Below, piece after piece: positions 52,470-60,623 of a stretch of DNA of 64,000 bases; position 1 is the stretch's first letter; every line of letters begins with the position of its first letter. Position numbers and translations under genes: made by a program. Below the pieces are notes generated by a model, which was not told the DNA's origin, searched no databases, and saw only the letters and a list, made by a program, of their open reading frames with translations. The stretch is from assembly GCF_016860605.1 (NCBI RefSeq), contig NZ_BNJR01000012.1, positions 62,001-126,000 of the forward strand, given 5' to 3'. The DNA comes from Lentilactobacillus fungorum (GTDB lineage Bacteria; Bacillota; Bacilli; Lactobacillales; Lactobacillaceae).

Positions 52470-53666
52470 TTATTTTTCTTCTTCCCCGCTACCAGGCGTT
52501 TCTTCGCCCTTCTTAACCGTATAGGATTTTGCACCCACACCAGCTAGTTGGCCGCCTTGGGCAATCAAATACTCCGGTCGAATCGGTTTGTCTTCAAAAA
52601 AGTCTTCCAAGATTTCTCGAACGCCGGCTGCATAGCGAGCCTGAGCTGAAAGTGTTGTTCCCGACATATGCGGCGTCATGGCCTCATGGGGCATTGTTCG
52701 CCACGGATGATCTGCCGGAGCTGGTTGTGGATACCAAACGTCACCAGAGTAACCAGCGATTTGACCAGATTCTGAGGCTCGGACAATGGCGTCTCGGTCA
52801 ACCAACTCTCCCCGACTATCGTTGACAATGTACGCGCCCCGTTTCATTGTGGAGATAAGCTCATCATCAAACATATGATAAGTTTGAGCATGCAATGGTG
52901 CGCAAATAACGGCAACATCAACGATCTTAACTAAATCACGGACATCTGGGTAAAAGGTAGCGCCCAACTCTTTTTCAACGTCGGCTGGCAGCTGATGGCG
53001 TTGATAGTAAACCAACTTGACCCCAAACGGTTTCAGCCGTTCCAAAACAGCACGGCCAATTCGGCCAGCCCCAATGATACCAACCGTCATGCCTTCAAGG
53101 TCGTATGCCCGTGAAGCAGCATCGGCGATATTCCATTTACCAGACCGAGCAAGGTCGTGAGATGGGATAAAGTTTCGAACCAAGGCTAACACTTGCATGA
53201 CGTCTTGTTCGGCAACGCTGATACTATTGCTGTAAGTCACTTCGGCAACCGTCACGTTATGCTCATTAGCTGCGTTTAAATCAACGTGATCAGACCCAAT
53301 TCCGGCAGTAATCGCCAACTTTAAATTACTTGCCTTAGCAATCCGCTCAGCCGTTAAGTACGCTGGCCAAAATGGCTGGGAAATCACAACATCGGCATCT
53401 GGCAATTCCTTCTCAAACTCCGAATTTAGACCCTCTTTATCTGAGGTCACGACTAATTGATGACCGTGAGACTCAAGGTATTTTCGCAATCCCAATTCAC
53501 CCGATACACTTCCCAATAATTCACCAGGGGTAAAATCAATCCCCTCTGGACTTGGAACCGTTGATCCATCTGGATAATGCGTAATTGCTGGAATTGAATC
53601 TCGCGCGTACTTTGGTGGGTAACCATCAATCGGATCTGGATACAAGATAGCTAAAACTTTTGCCAT
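52470..53666 (-). CDS. fdh: Formate dehydrogenase, probably NADP-preferring
   Basis: 398-residue D-2-hydroxyacid dehydrogenase-fold enzyme oxidising formate to CO2. Catalytic residues are Asn147 (TYSNS), Arg285 (NDSRGE), Gln314 (YPQPAP) and His333 (TPHMSG), each one above the Pseudomonas numbering. The nucleotide motif is GAGRIG. The residue matching Asp221, which selects NAD, is Gln222 in YQRHQLP, a change known to favour NADP. So the enzyme may supply NADPH. Its promoter overlaps a cre-like site. Confidence 0.93.
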   Translation of the reverse strand: MAKVLAILYPDPIDGYPPKYARDSIPAITHYPDGSTVPSPEGIDFTPGELLGSVSGELGLRKYLESHGHQLVVTSDKEGLNSEFEKELPDADVVISQPFWPAYLTAERIAKASNLKLAITAGIGSDHVDLNAANEHNVTVAEVTYSNSISVAEQDVMQVLALVRNFIPSHDLARSGKWNIADAASRAYDLEGMTVGIIGAGRIGRAVLERLKPFGVKLVYYQRHQLPADVEKELGATFYPDVRDLVKIVDVAVICAPLHAQTYHMFDDELISTMKRGAYIVNDSRGELVDRDAIVRASESGQIAGYSGDVWYPQPAPADHPWRTMPHEAMTPHMSGTTLSAQARYAAGVREILEDFFEDKPIRPEYLIAQGGQLAGVGAKSYTVKKGEETPGSGEEEK

Positions 53667-53711
53667 AATACGAACCGTCCTTTCTTACTGCGATCAACCC
53701 TCTTGTAATTA

Positions 53712-53739
53712 AATATAGCATTTAGGTAAGCGGTTTCAA
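53712..53739 (-). promoter_or_regulatory. fdh promoter overlapping a cre-like site
   Basis: Minus-strand TTGAAA (53734-53739) and TATATT (53712-53717) are 16 nt apart. AGGTAAGCGGTTTCA (53724-53738, + strand) fits the cre consensus except for one base. Overlap with the -35 and spacer predicts CcpA repression. Confidence 0.6.
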
Positions 53740-53802
53740 TAATTTGCATTTATTTTTTTATTCACAAATTTGATAAGAGCGGGTCGCAAAGATTGCTTCT
53801 TC

Positions 53803-53846
53803 TAAAAATAAACCATCCTCAGAAGTCTGAGCAAAAGAGGTTATTT
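53803..53846 (-). terminator. Terminator of the secreted-protein operon
   Basis: Nested hairpin on the minus strand: AAATAACC with GGTTTATTT outside, CTCAGA with TCTGAG inside, followed by TTTTTAGA. It lies directly at the end of the last of four secreted-protein genes. Confidence 0.65.
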
Positions 53847-54305
53847 GTGATAATAATAACCAGTAGTATCCCAATGCTGTGGTAAATGACTTAAATGTGC
53901 CCAAGTTTTTAAGGCTAATTTACCGTTATGATGAACCCGTTTAAGACGATAGATCACACTACGATTTGACTCTCCTAAATCCCAATAACCTGACCTAACA
54001 TAACTCACCGTTAATTTTTTACCAGCAATTCTGAGTGGGTATGGGTGACGCACGCCAGTTTCAATAACATCTTGAGTTAATGAACGTTTGGTAATTTTAA
54101 GTTCCTGTTGAATATCCCACTGCCCGGTTTTAGGTGACAGCCATTTACCGCGTAAGGAAACCGGGGTGATATGACTGACAGCTGATACAGACTGCGAAGT
54201 CCCGGTAATTCCCAATCCAAATCCCCCAATCACCAAACCAACTAAACTTAGATACTTAACTTTCACTGCTAAATGCCCTCCTGTTGAATATCCTTTGATT
54301 TTCAT
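53841..54305 (-). CDS. Small secreted protein 4 of a paralogous array
   Basis: 154 residues. A signal peptide with basic N-region and hydrophobic core (YLSLVGLVIGGFGLGITG) ends near SVSAVSH. The mature part opens with TPVSLRGKWLS, the motif shared by its neighbours, and ends GYYYHK. It is rich in Tyr, His and basic residues and has no cysteines. GAGGGG fits the ATG at 54305. No known family; a small beta-rich extracellular domain is inferred. Last gene of the array, 14 bp after the previous stop. Confidence 0.7.
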   Translation of the reverse strand: MKIKGYSTGGHLAVKVKYLSLVGLVIGGFGLGITGTSQSVSAVSHITPVSLRGKWLSPKTGQWDIQQELKITKRSLTQDVIETGVRHPYPLRIAGKKLTVSYVRSGYWDLGESNRSVIYRLKRVHHNGKLALKTWAHLSHLPQHWDTTGYYYHK

Positions 54306-54319
54306 GAATTTACCCCTCT

Positions 54320-54709
54320 TTAATGTTGAATGTAATGTTGATGATTCCACCAAATTGAATGACCCTTTTTAGTCAACGTGAAGTTCTCGGTTCCTGGCGT
54401 GCCACCAGATGCGGCCGGCGCATATGCCCAACTTCGGAAATGATAGGTATAATGACTGGTCTTATAATACTTCAAGTGAATCATCGTCAACATTGGCATT
54501 CCTTGATCCTGATCCGTCATTTTCTTTGAGTAAATATTTAAGATACCCCAAGTAGGCACTGTTTGTCGGTGTAAATGATACGTGTAGTGGCCTCGAAGAT
54601 GTCTCGGAATCCCATGATGCCAAGTATGGGCGAACACAGGTTGAGCTGTTGTCACAGCCCCTAAGCTCAATGATAATAAACTGGTTAAAAGTATTGTTCT
54701 GATTTTCAT
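54320..54709 (-). CDS. Small secreted protein 3 of a paralogous array
   Basis: 129 residues. Signal peptide MKIRTILLTSLLSLSLGAVT with cleavage near PVFA-H. Mature start HTWHHGIPRHLRGHYTYHL shares the xLRG-x-W/Y motif of the other three. Very rich in His and Tyr (the last residues are WWNHQHYIQH). The spacing to its neighbours is 12-14 bp. It is the most diverged of the four. A gap of only 12 bp to the next gene upstream shows co-transcription. Confidence 0.7.
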   Translation of the reverse strand: MKIRTILLTSLLSLSLGAVTTAQPVFAHTWHHGIPRHLRGHYTYHLHRQTVPTWGILNIYSKKMTDQDQGMPMLTMIHLKYYKTSHYTYHFRSWAYAPAASGGTPGTENFTLTKKGHSIWWNHQHYIQH

Positions 54710-54721
54710 ATAGATTCCCCT

Positions 54722-55243
54722 TTATCGGCCAATGAAATATTCATAGTTTTTATGAGTATAACTATAATCGTGCTTAATCTTATGATGAAAATAAACCGTA
54801 AAATCAAACATTGTTATATATGTTTTTAAGACGTGATATTTATGACCAAAGAGACTTTTCTGTGACGACCAGACAAAACCAATGCGTTTGTATGTCGGTA
54901 ACAGATATCCTCGGTTCAAATCATAAACAGTATTAGTGCCCCTGTGAGCGTGTTTGTATATACGAATCGATAATTTATGCGATCCACTTCTATGTGGTGT
55001 GTACACCCGATAATCCGAAATATAACCACCGGCTAATTGATTATAAGTGACTACGGAGTGAGCTCGGATTTTCTTAACCAAATAAGTTTTGTCGTATTTA
55101 TCCCAAGCATACCAATTACCCCGGATACTCTTAGCAGTCGTTGCGGAATTAGCTGATGCTGGTCGGGCGTTAATAGTATTAATACCCAACCCGACAGTTA
55201 GCATTAATCCGGTTAAAATAATTAGCTTCCAAATATTTTTCAT
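54722..55243 (-). CDS. Small secreted protein 2 of a paralogous array
   Basis: 173 residues. Signal peptide MKNIWKLIILTGLMLTVGLG with cleavage near PASA-N. The mature part starts KSIRGNWYAWDKY, and near the C-terminus has KSLFGHKYHVLKTY, which matches KNIFGHKRHVLLTY of the neighbouring protein, clear evidence of common origin. The ATG at 55243 follows GGGGTGA; a TTG two codons earlier is less well placed. Function unknown; extracellular or wall-associated. Confidence 0.72.
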   Translation of the reverse strand: MKNIWKLIILTGLMLTVGLGINTINARPASANSATTAKSIRGNWYAWDKYDKTYLVKKIRAHSVVTYNQLAGGYISDYRVYTPHRSGSHKLSIRIYKHAHRGTNTVYDLNRGYLLPTYKRIGFVWSSQKSLFGHKYHVLKTYITMFDFTVYFHHKIKHDYSYTHKNYEYFIGR

Positions 55244-55249
55244 CGTCAA

Positions 55250-55735
55250 TCACCCCTTCGCCTTAATACTGGCCGTTGGCAAAGCACCACCCCATAGGAT
55301 TCCCGTATATGTCAACAAAACATGTCGTTTATGGCCAAAGATATTTTTCGTTGTCATTCGATAGTAAGTGGGATGCATGGTAGCATATTTAGAAGTGCTT
55401 AACTGCCACCAAAAAGCATATTTACCATGACCATAATAATAATTCTCATTATGAACGGGTGTTTTATCCTGAATATCGGATGACCGAGTCGCAAATTTAT
55501 AGGTAATCTTATGATACTTACCGTGCGACTTTTGATAATAATACGTCGTTTTAGCCGTAAAATGGGTTTTTCCATAAGACTGACTACCATCTGACGAATA
55601 ATCTTTCCAAGTGCCCCGCCAGCTTTTCGGCACTGATGATAATTGCGTAGCCGCGGAAACGTTAGTGGCCATTAAGCCACCACTGGCTAACCCCAGGCCC
55701 ACCAACAGGGTCATTAATAATTTCTTCTTTTTCAT
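55250..55735 (-). CDS. Small secreted protein 1 of a paralogous array
   Basis: 161 residues, first gene of the four. Signal peptide MKKKKLLMTLLVGLGLASGG with cleavage at VSA-A. Mature start SVPKSWRGTWKDYS and C-terminal KNIFGHKRHVLLTY match the next protein. Start at 55735 after GAGAGG. A promoter with perfect TATAAT lies 53 nt upstream. The duplicated arrangement suggests a family under diversification; possible roles are adhesion, immunity or envelope stress, none supported directly. Confidence 0.72.
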   Translation of the reverse strand: MKKKKLLMTLLVGLGLASGGLMATNVSAATQLSSVPKSWRGTWKDYSSDGSQSYGKTHFTAKTTYYYQKSHGKYHKITYKFATRSSDIQDKTPVHNENYYYGHGKYAFWWQLSTSKYATMHPTYYRMTTKNIFGHKRHVLLTYTGILWGGALPTASIKAKG

Positions 55736-55787
55736 ATATGTAAACCTCTCCACAAATAATGTTCAATCGCCCCCGATTGACAAATTA

Positions 55788-55816
55788 ATTATACCGCTAT
55801 TAGCAAGTTGCCAGAA
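55788..55816 (-). promoter_or_regulatory. Promoter of the secreted-protein operon
   Basis: Minus-strand TATAAT (55788-55793) with TTCTGG (55811-55816) 17 nt upstream. The rest of 55817-56003 shows no features. Confidence 0.6.
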
Positions 55817-56003
55817 TAAGTTTTTTCATCGCAACATCTTTGTCTCTGTTCTTCCTTATTGCCTTTGATTTTCTCGTTTATGACCAATTCACGCTAATTT
55901 TAATTTCCAATTAGCTGAATCGATGGTTTGATCATCATTGAAAATTAACGTTCAAGGGTCAGTTTCTCGTGATACGAAGTTCGTGAGTTGATTCTAAGAT
56001 TGT

Positions 56004-56036
56004 AAAACAAAAAACTCAGCCACTTAATGACTGAGT
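56004..56036 (-). terminator. Orphan terminator on the minus strand
   Basis: CTCAGTCA and TGGCTGAG pair around TTAAG on the minus strand and are followed by TTTTTTGTTTT. The only possible upstream partner on that strand is the short open frame at 56133-56246. Confidence 0.7.
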
Positions 56037-56132
56037 TGACGAATTAAAGTTAATAATAATACGTTACGAAAGTAGGATGTTTTTGATTACTAAGTTATAG
56101 CTCCATGACTTCAAAACAACTTGGCCATTATA

Positions 56133-56246
56133 TTAAACTTGTTTCAAATTCCAAATACCGTCCGAAGCATACTGGCCAATTGCCCAATAACCAGCTTTAT
56201 AAGGTGGGTTATAATAATACCAAAACAGTAGAAATGAGGAATCAAA
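56133..56246 (-). pseudogene. Possible 3' remnant of a lost minus-strand gene
   Basis: The minus strand is open and ends YYYNPPYKAGYWAIGQY, then ASDGIWNLKQV and a stop at 56133. The aromatic-rich sequence looks like protein and is followed by a terminator at 56004-56036. Its 5' side is cut by the + strand DUF1643 gene. The Tyr-rich tail could be from a further secreted protein, but I cannot prove it. Confidence 0.35.
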
Positions 56247-56984
56247 ATGACACCAGCCCTGGAAAAAGTAATTTATCCAATTTATGCGACCGTTAAATCG
56301 ACGAAGCTCAATGGTCATAACCTATACGACCGACACATTCAATTACCTGAAATTAATGACTGTTATCGATATTTATTACCTTTTAATATTGACCACGAAA
56401 ATGTTGAGGACTGGCGAGGCTTATCAACCAAAACTTTAATTGTGTTAATGATGAATCCCAGTATTGCTAATGACCACTATGGTGATCCAACCACCCTGAA
56501 ACTATTAAAAGAATATTATCTACAAAATGTTGAAAATCAGCCAAAGCTATATCAATTCTATGAACACATTGATTTAATCAACATCTTCCCCTATGTTAAC
56601 AGTCAAACAACCAAGGTTAAAGAATGGTTGAATGACTCTAACCGAACTACAACCGCAACCACAAATTACTTAAAGGCTAACCAGAATATCATTCAAATTT
56701 TACTTCAACAAATAACTAAACAAGGAAAATATGATTTGTTAGTTGCGACTGGTAACCTTAATGATTATTTTGGAAAAAAAGGAACAGTCCAATATGTCAA
56801 CGTAATGAATATCTTTAATGAAGAACACAATAAGCATTATTTAGACAAGATATTATATAAGCGCATCAACGGCACCGGATATGCCTGTCATCTATCGATT
56901 CCTGGTGATAAAACATTCGAATTAACTCGTTCGCCAAAACCTTTTGCTGAATTATTTGATGAAAGCTACCAACTTCACATTTAA
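56247..56984 (+). CDS. DUF1643-like protein
   Basis: 245 residues, cytosolic. The central segment KTLIVLMMNPSIANDHYGDPTT, here quoted as VLMMNPSIAN then GDPTTLKL, followed by DLINIFPYVNSQ, matches the NPS-x-A-x5-DPT core of DUF1643 proteins. Function of that family is unknown. GAGGAATCAAA precedes the ATG. Its base composition is more AT-rich than its neighbours and it sits among remnants (a lost minus-strand gene and a TauE fragment), so horizontal arrival is plausible. Confidence 0.65.
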   Translation: MTPALEKVIYPIYATVKSTKLNGHNLYDRHIQLPEINDCYRYLLPFNIDHENVEDWRGLSTKTLIVLMMNPSIANDHYGDPTTLKLLKEYYLQNVENQPKLYQFYEHIDLINIFPYVNSQTTKVKEWLNDSNRTTTATTNYLKANQNIIQILLQQITKQGKYDLLVATGNLNDYFGKKGTVQYVNVMNIFNEEHNKHYLDKILYKRINGTGYACHLSIPGDKTFELTRSPKPFAELFDESYQLHI

Positions 56985-57435
56985 CTCAGTTTATCATTGG
57001 AACCCGCTTACGCGGAACTCAATGGAAAATCAAAAGCAATATGGAAGTAGTCGAGAATAGAAGAAATTGGATAAACATACCCCCATGGTTTGTATAATTC
57101 TCCGCCTACTTTCAGGAACTTGTTCCTCGGACACACATTTATTGTGGGGCGGGTGACATAAGGAACAGCCGATCAACTACTCATGGTTATTTTGGATCAA
57201 AAAACACCGCTCTGGCAAGCGTCGAAAATGATTTATATTTTTAGTTAATTTAAGATTTAAGCATTGGAGCCAATATATAAGTGTTTCTGAAAAGAGTTTT
57301 GAGATGCCCATCTCATGGGTAAGATAGCCCCGTTTGGATAAATTTCAAAATTAATCTGGCTGGTATGATTCAAGAGTTATATAATTAAACTATTATATAC
57401 TGACATCTCCAGCTAAGAGTGGTTTGCTTTATCCT
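56985..57435 (+). other. 451-bp stretch without genes
   Basis: Contains short palindromes (CCGCTTACGCGG, AGGAACTTGTTCCT, GAGATGCCCATCTC) but no open frame with a ribosome site and no recognisable RNA. Probably eroded sequence. Confidence 0.4.
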
Positions 57436-57770
57436 TCAAAATTTAAAGTTGCTTTTTGCCCACTTAAGCGCCGTAAACGCCCCCATCACAATCAACAGAC
57501 CGCCCAAAACCGGTTTAACGTACTTGGTAAATTTTGTCGGATCTAATCGGTTGAACAAAATAGGCGTCAGAAATGATCCCATGGCCGCGCCGATCATAAT
57601 CCAAACGCCAACGCCCCAGTCGACATTGCCAGCTTGTAAATGAAAACAGATGTCAACAGTGGTTAAAATTCCCAGATAATAAGCAGCCTCACCACCTAGC
57701 GTGATGACGATCGTACCAATAATAAAGCCGGCTAGGATCAGCTAGACGATAGCTATTTTTAACCTTCCAT
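57436..57770 (-). pseudogene. Internally deleted TauE/SafE-family permease
   Basis: On the minus strand an N-terminal-like helix (LILAGFIIGTIVITLGGEAA) is joined after about 10 residues to a C-terminal part (WIMIGAAMGSFLTPILF, then TKYVKPVLGGLLIVMGAF) ending at the TGA at 57436. About 100-150 residues of the family's usual 250 are missing, and an in-frame TAG interrupts the beginning (IAIV-stop-LILAG). So it is a non-functional anion exporter gene. Confidence 0.75.
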
Positions 57771-57777
57771 AGTTAGC

Positions 57778-58137
57778 TTAGTGCCAAGTAATTGGATACC
57801 AACCAGCCAAATAAAAGCCAAAGATCGTTGTCACAATAAAAACACCAATAAGCGTCCAATAAAGCCCTTTGGCGTCGGCCTTTCGATTCTTGCGGGCAAA
57901 ACTCATTTCAAGCAAGGCAATGACCGCCAAGCCAAGCAACAGCTTCAGGATGCCACTCACCGGTGCCCGTGGGATTCGGTACCAGGCTAAGAAGCCGCCG
58001 GAGAGTAACATTGGAATATAGATGACTCGGGTGATCATCATGAAAATCGTTGCTAATTTGTCTTTAAATGCAAAAGCCAGAATGACCGCAATGACTAATA
58101 AAATCCACGAAATTAAATGCATACTTAACCAAAACAA
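57778..58137 (-). CDS. DUF1516 (YisL-type) membrane protein
   Basis: 119 residues with four membrane helices. MHLISWILLVIAVILAFAF, MITRVIYIPMLLSGGFLAWY and the GILKLLLGLAVIALLEM segment are typical of YisL/DUF1516 proteins of Bacilli; function unknown. The TTG start at 58137 has an excellent GGGGAGG 8 nt upstream; an internal ATG (58122) lacks one. It stands just upstream of the TauE remnant on the same strand. Confidence 0.8.
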   Translation of the reverse strand: MFWLSMHLISWILLVIAVILAFAFKDKLATIFMMITRVIYIPMLLSGGFLAWYRIPRAPVSGILKLLLGLAVIALLEMSFARKNRKADAKGLYWTLIGVFIVTTIFGFYLAGWYPITWH

Positions 58138-58232
58138 AATATGGCCTCCCCGTTAATTTAGTTTACACAAAACCTATTATAGTCTTTCTCAATGGGTTTA
58201 TAATCATACATTAGACATGAGGAGTTGGTTCA

Positions 58233-58697
58233 ATGAATGATCAATTAAAAATCATTCCCTTTAAGCACGCGACCTCGGCTCATTATAAATTACTACTCGA
58301 TGCGGACCCCTCCAAGAAATTGGTCGACAACTATTTAAAGCGATCATTCAACTTTGAGGCTAAAATTGGCCAGCGATTAGTCGGCGTCATCATCTTAATT
58401 GAAACTCGACCTGAAACAATCGAAATTGTGAACTTGGCCGTTGATCCTAGTGACCAAAAACAGGGAATCGGCCATCGTTTGATTCAATTTGCAACTCATT
58501 GGGCAATCGATCAAGCTTATAAAGTGATAGAAATTGGCACAGGTAGTACTGGTTTTGGTCAGTTATATTTATACCAAAAAAGCGGTTTTCGCCCTTATGC
58601 AGTTGATCAAGATTTCTTCGTTAGGAATTATTCTGAACCCATTATTGAAAATAATTTAGTGCTAAAGGACATGATTCGCCTTAGAAAATTCTTATGA
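58233..58697 (+). CDS. GNAT-family N-acetyltransferase
   Basis: 154 residues. The acetyl-CoA binding motif is VDPSDQKQGIGHRLIQFA, followed by YKVIEIGTGSTGFGQLYLYQKSGFRP, here quoted as IEIGTGSTGFGQ and LYQKSGFRP. It resembles the YvbK-like GNAT group. Acceptor unknown. GAGGAG precedes the ATG. Divergent from the DUF1516 gene. No terminator seen before repeat I. Confidence 0.85.
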   Translation: MNDQLKIIPFKHATSAHYKLLLDADPSKKLVDNYLKRSFNFEAKIGQRLVGVIILIETRPETIEIVNLAVDPSDQKQGIGHRLIQFATHWAIDQAYKVIEIGTGSTGFGQLYLYQKSGFRPYAVDQDFFVRNYSEPIIENNLVLKDMIRLRKFL

Positions 58698-58791
58698 AGA
58701 TTTCACAACTTCACAAACACAATCATTCCCACCACTGCCGGCTTGTGCTAAATTAAAGAAGGAAGCATGAACGTGCCCTTTAAGGATATGC

Positions 58792-58929
58792 GCAAGACAG
58801 AAGCTTGCACCTAAATCACCTTGTCAAAAAAGCCAGGCTCGGGATTGCCGGGCAAAGGTGACTTAGGTTCCAACGGCCGTGAAACGCCTAGCCTACCCGG
58901 CAGCTTCTAAACAGTTTGTTTCACTCACT
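58792..58929 (+). repeat. Diverged palindromic repeat I with an insertion
   Basis: About 138 bp. It keeps the family order (GCGCAAGACAGAAGCTTGCACCTAA, quoted as GCGCAAGACAGAAGC; inner CACCTTG/CAAAGGTG; GTTTGTTTCACTCACT end) but has about 30 extra bases in the 3' arm. These include GTGAAACGCCTAGCCTA (58879-58895), found again as its complement beside copy J1. The end is 20 nt before the next ATG. Confidence 0.75.
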
Positions 58930-58949
58930 AATTGATGAGGTGATTAAAA

Positions 58950-59354
58950 ATGAATGAAAAGCAAAAAGCCCAGAACGCCAAGCGTGCCAATGTTTTGTGG
59001 ATCATGTTGACGATTATGGTTCTTGTGGTAATAGCCGGTATTGTTGGCATTATCATGAAAAGCCGACAAACTAATCAATATAAAGAAATGATTCGCCAAT
59101 CCGTCACCGCTTATAACAAAACCGCTCCAGCAACGGAACAGTTATCGGCGACTAGTCGCACCAAAGTCTATCGTGTTCGCAAATCCGGTGACCAAAAGTA
59201 TTTTGTTCAGCTAAGCGGTACCACCCCCAAATTTATTTTTCAAAAGAACCAAGGCAAGTGGGTTTCCGTTAAATCTAACAAGGCCGCTAATAATATTTTG
59301 AAATACCGGATTGTCTATACATCAAATCAGTCTGCAATTGATAACAGCAAATAA
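58950..59354 (+). CDS. Membrane-anchored protein of unknown function, 134 residues
   Basis: A short basic N-terminus (MNEKQKAQNAKR) and one helix (VLWIMLTIMVLVVIAGIVGI) anchor a soluble basic domain of about 95 residues outside the membrane. That domain holds YRVRKSGDQKYFVQLSG and several Ser/Thr/Lys-rich stretches. No family recognised. GAGGTG directly after repeat I fits the ATG. Single gene with a strong terminator. Confidence 0.7.
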   Translation: MNEKQKAQNAKRANVLWIMLTIMVLVVIAGIVGIIMKSRQTNQYKEMIRQSVTAYNKTAPATEQLSATSRTKVYRVRKSGDQKYFVQLSGTTPKFIFQKNQGKWVSVKSNKAANNILKYRIVYTSNQSAIDNSK

Positions 59355-59429
59355 TGACCGATTCATTTATTGAAGTCAATTTCATTTTCTAAAGCCATTG
59401 ATTACCGATAATTCGGCGTTCAAACACCG

Positions 59430-59461
59430 ATACCACGTTTAGCCAAACGCGGTATTTTTTT
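59430..59461 (+). terminator. Terminator after the 134-residue protein gene
   Basis: ATACCACGTTT pairs with AAACGCGGTAT (one mismatch) around AGCC, followed by TTTTTT. Confidence 0.88.
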
Positions 59462-59516
59462 AAATAACACTATTCCTAGATGATTATTCAACCAGTCATA
59501 AAGCCGTTCAAAATAA

Positions 59517-59545
59517 TTGCTAAAGCGTTTACAAATCGATAGAAT
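59517..59545 (+). promoter_or_regulatory. Promoter of the SDR gene
   Basis: TTGCTA (59517-59522) and TAGAAT (59540-59545) are 17 nt apart. The spacer holds AAGCGTTTACAA, resembling half of a cre site (two mismatches over the full consensus). Confidence 0.5.
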
Positions 59546-59596
59546 AAAGCTGTTAAGATAACTGATTGGTACTTATTAGGAAAGGAAAATGTTATT

Positions 59597-60367
59597 ATGG
59601 CTGATTTACTAAAAGGCAAAATTGCGATTGTCACTGGCGCGGGTTCTGGTATGGGGCGTCAAATTTCGGAATTATTTGTTAAAGAAGGTGCCAAAGTGAT
59701 GCTGGCTGATATTAATCCTGACGGGCTAAAACAAACCGCGGCTGAAATTGACGCAAAAGGTGATGCAACCAGCACCGTGATCACTAACGTTGCCAAAGAA
59801 GCTGACATCGTTAATATGGTTAAGCAAACCATTGATACGTATTCCAAAGTCGACATTTTGGTAAATAATGCCGGGATCGTCGATAATATCAAGACAGTTG
59901 AAAACATGACGGATGACGTGTGGGATCGGGTACTAGCAATTAATCTAACTGGTCCATTTAAAGCCGCTCGAGAAGTCATCAAGTACATGCTTCAGCAAAA
60001 AGACGGTGGCAATATCATTAATATGGCTTCCGTTGGCGGGTTGTTTGGTTCCCGGGGTGGCGTTGCTTATACTGCTACCAAACACGGTATCATTGGTTTG
60101 ACCAAGAATATTGCGGCAACTTACGGCATTTATCATCATATCCGTTCAAACGCGATTGCGCCAGGCAATATCGCTACAAACATCCAAAAGACCATCAACG
60201 ATCCTGATGAGTTAGGAATGAAAGCCATGAGTGCCATTGGCGGCATGACCGCCCCAGGTGGCAAGCCGGAACAAATTGCTCAGGTGGCCTTATTCTTAGC
60301 TTCTGATCAATCCAAATTTGTGAATGGCGCGGTAATTACCGCTGATGGCGGCTGGACTGCTATGTAA
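59597..60367 (+). CDS. Short-chain dehydrogenase/reductase
   Basis: 256-residue classical SDR. NAD(P) motif TGAGSGMGRQI, NNAG, and the catalytic Ser-Tyr-Lys in MASVGG and YTATKHG. Asp in MLADIN after beta-2 suggests NADH preference. Candidate roles are acetoin/diol, sugar or 3-oxoacyl reduction; the sequence does not decide. Placed next to a Zn-alcohol dehydrogenase but with its own promoter and hairpin, so not clearly an operon. Confidence 0.88.
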   Translation: MADLLKGKIAIVTGAGSGMGRQISELFVKEGAKVMLADINPDGLKQTAAEIDAKGDATSTVITNVAKEADIVNMVKQTIDTYSKVDILVNNAGIVDNIKTVENMTDDVWDRVLAINLTGPFKAAREVIKYMLQQKDGGNIINMASVGGLFGSRGGVAYTATKHGIIGLTKNIAATYGIYHHIRSNAIAPGNIATNIQKTINDPDELGMKAMSAIGGMTAPGGKPEQIAQVALFLASDQSKFVNGAVITADGGWTAM

Positions 60368-60390
60368 CATCATTTTGCCAAAGCATTTTT

Positions 60391-60435
60391 AATAAGCTTC
60401 CAAAATTTGTCTTGATCAGGTTTTGGAAGCTTATT
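60391..60435 (+). terminator. Hairpin after the SDR gene
   Basis: AATAAGCTTCCAAAA pairs perfectly with TTTTGGAAGCTTATT; only a weak T-run (GAGTTTGTT) follows. Confidence 0.6.
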
Positions 60436-60623
60436 GAGTTTGTTAGGATATTGATATTATTGAAAGTGATCTAATAAACGAGACACCAACAAGTCGCAGC
60501 ACTACTCTGACTGACCATCCTGCCAAAAAGATTAGTGGAACGCGAATAACTTACCAGTAGAATTGTCATCTAGGCAAGGAGTATGATAAGAGTGAAACAC
60601 AATTAAGCAAAGGAGTCTTCACA

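Noticed and set aside
56133-56318. 61-residue minus-strand frame as a complete gene
   Set aside because: Its first 24 codons overlap the start of the DUF1643 gene and lack a ribosome site; only the tail is considered a possible remnant.
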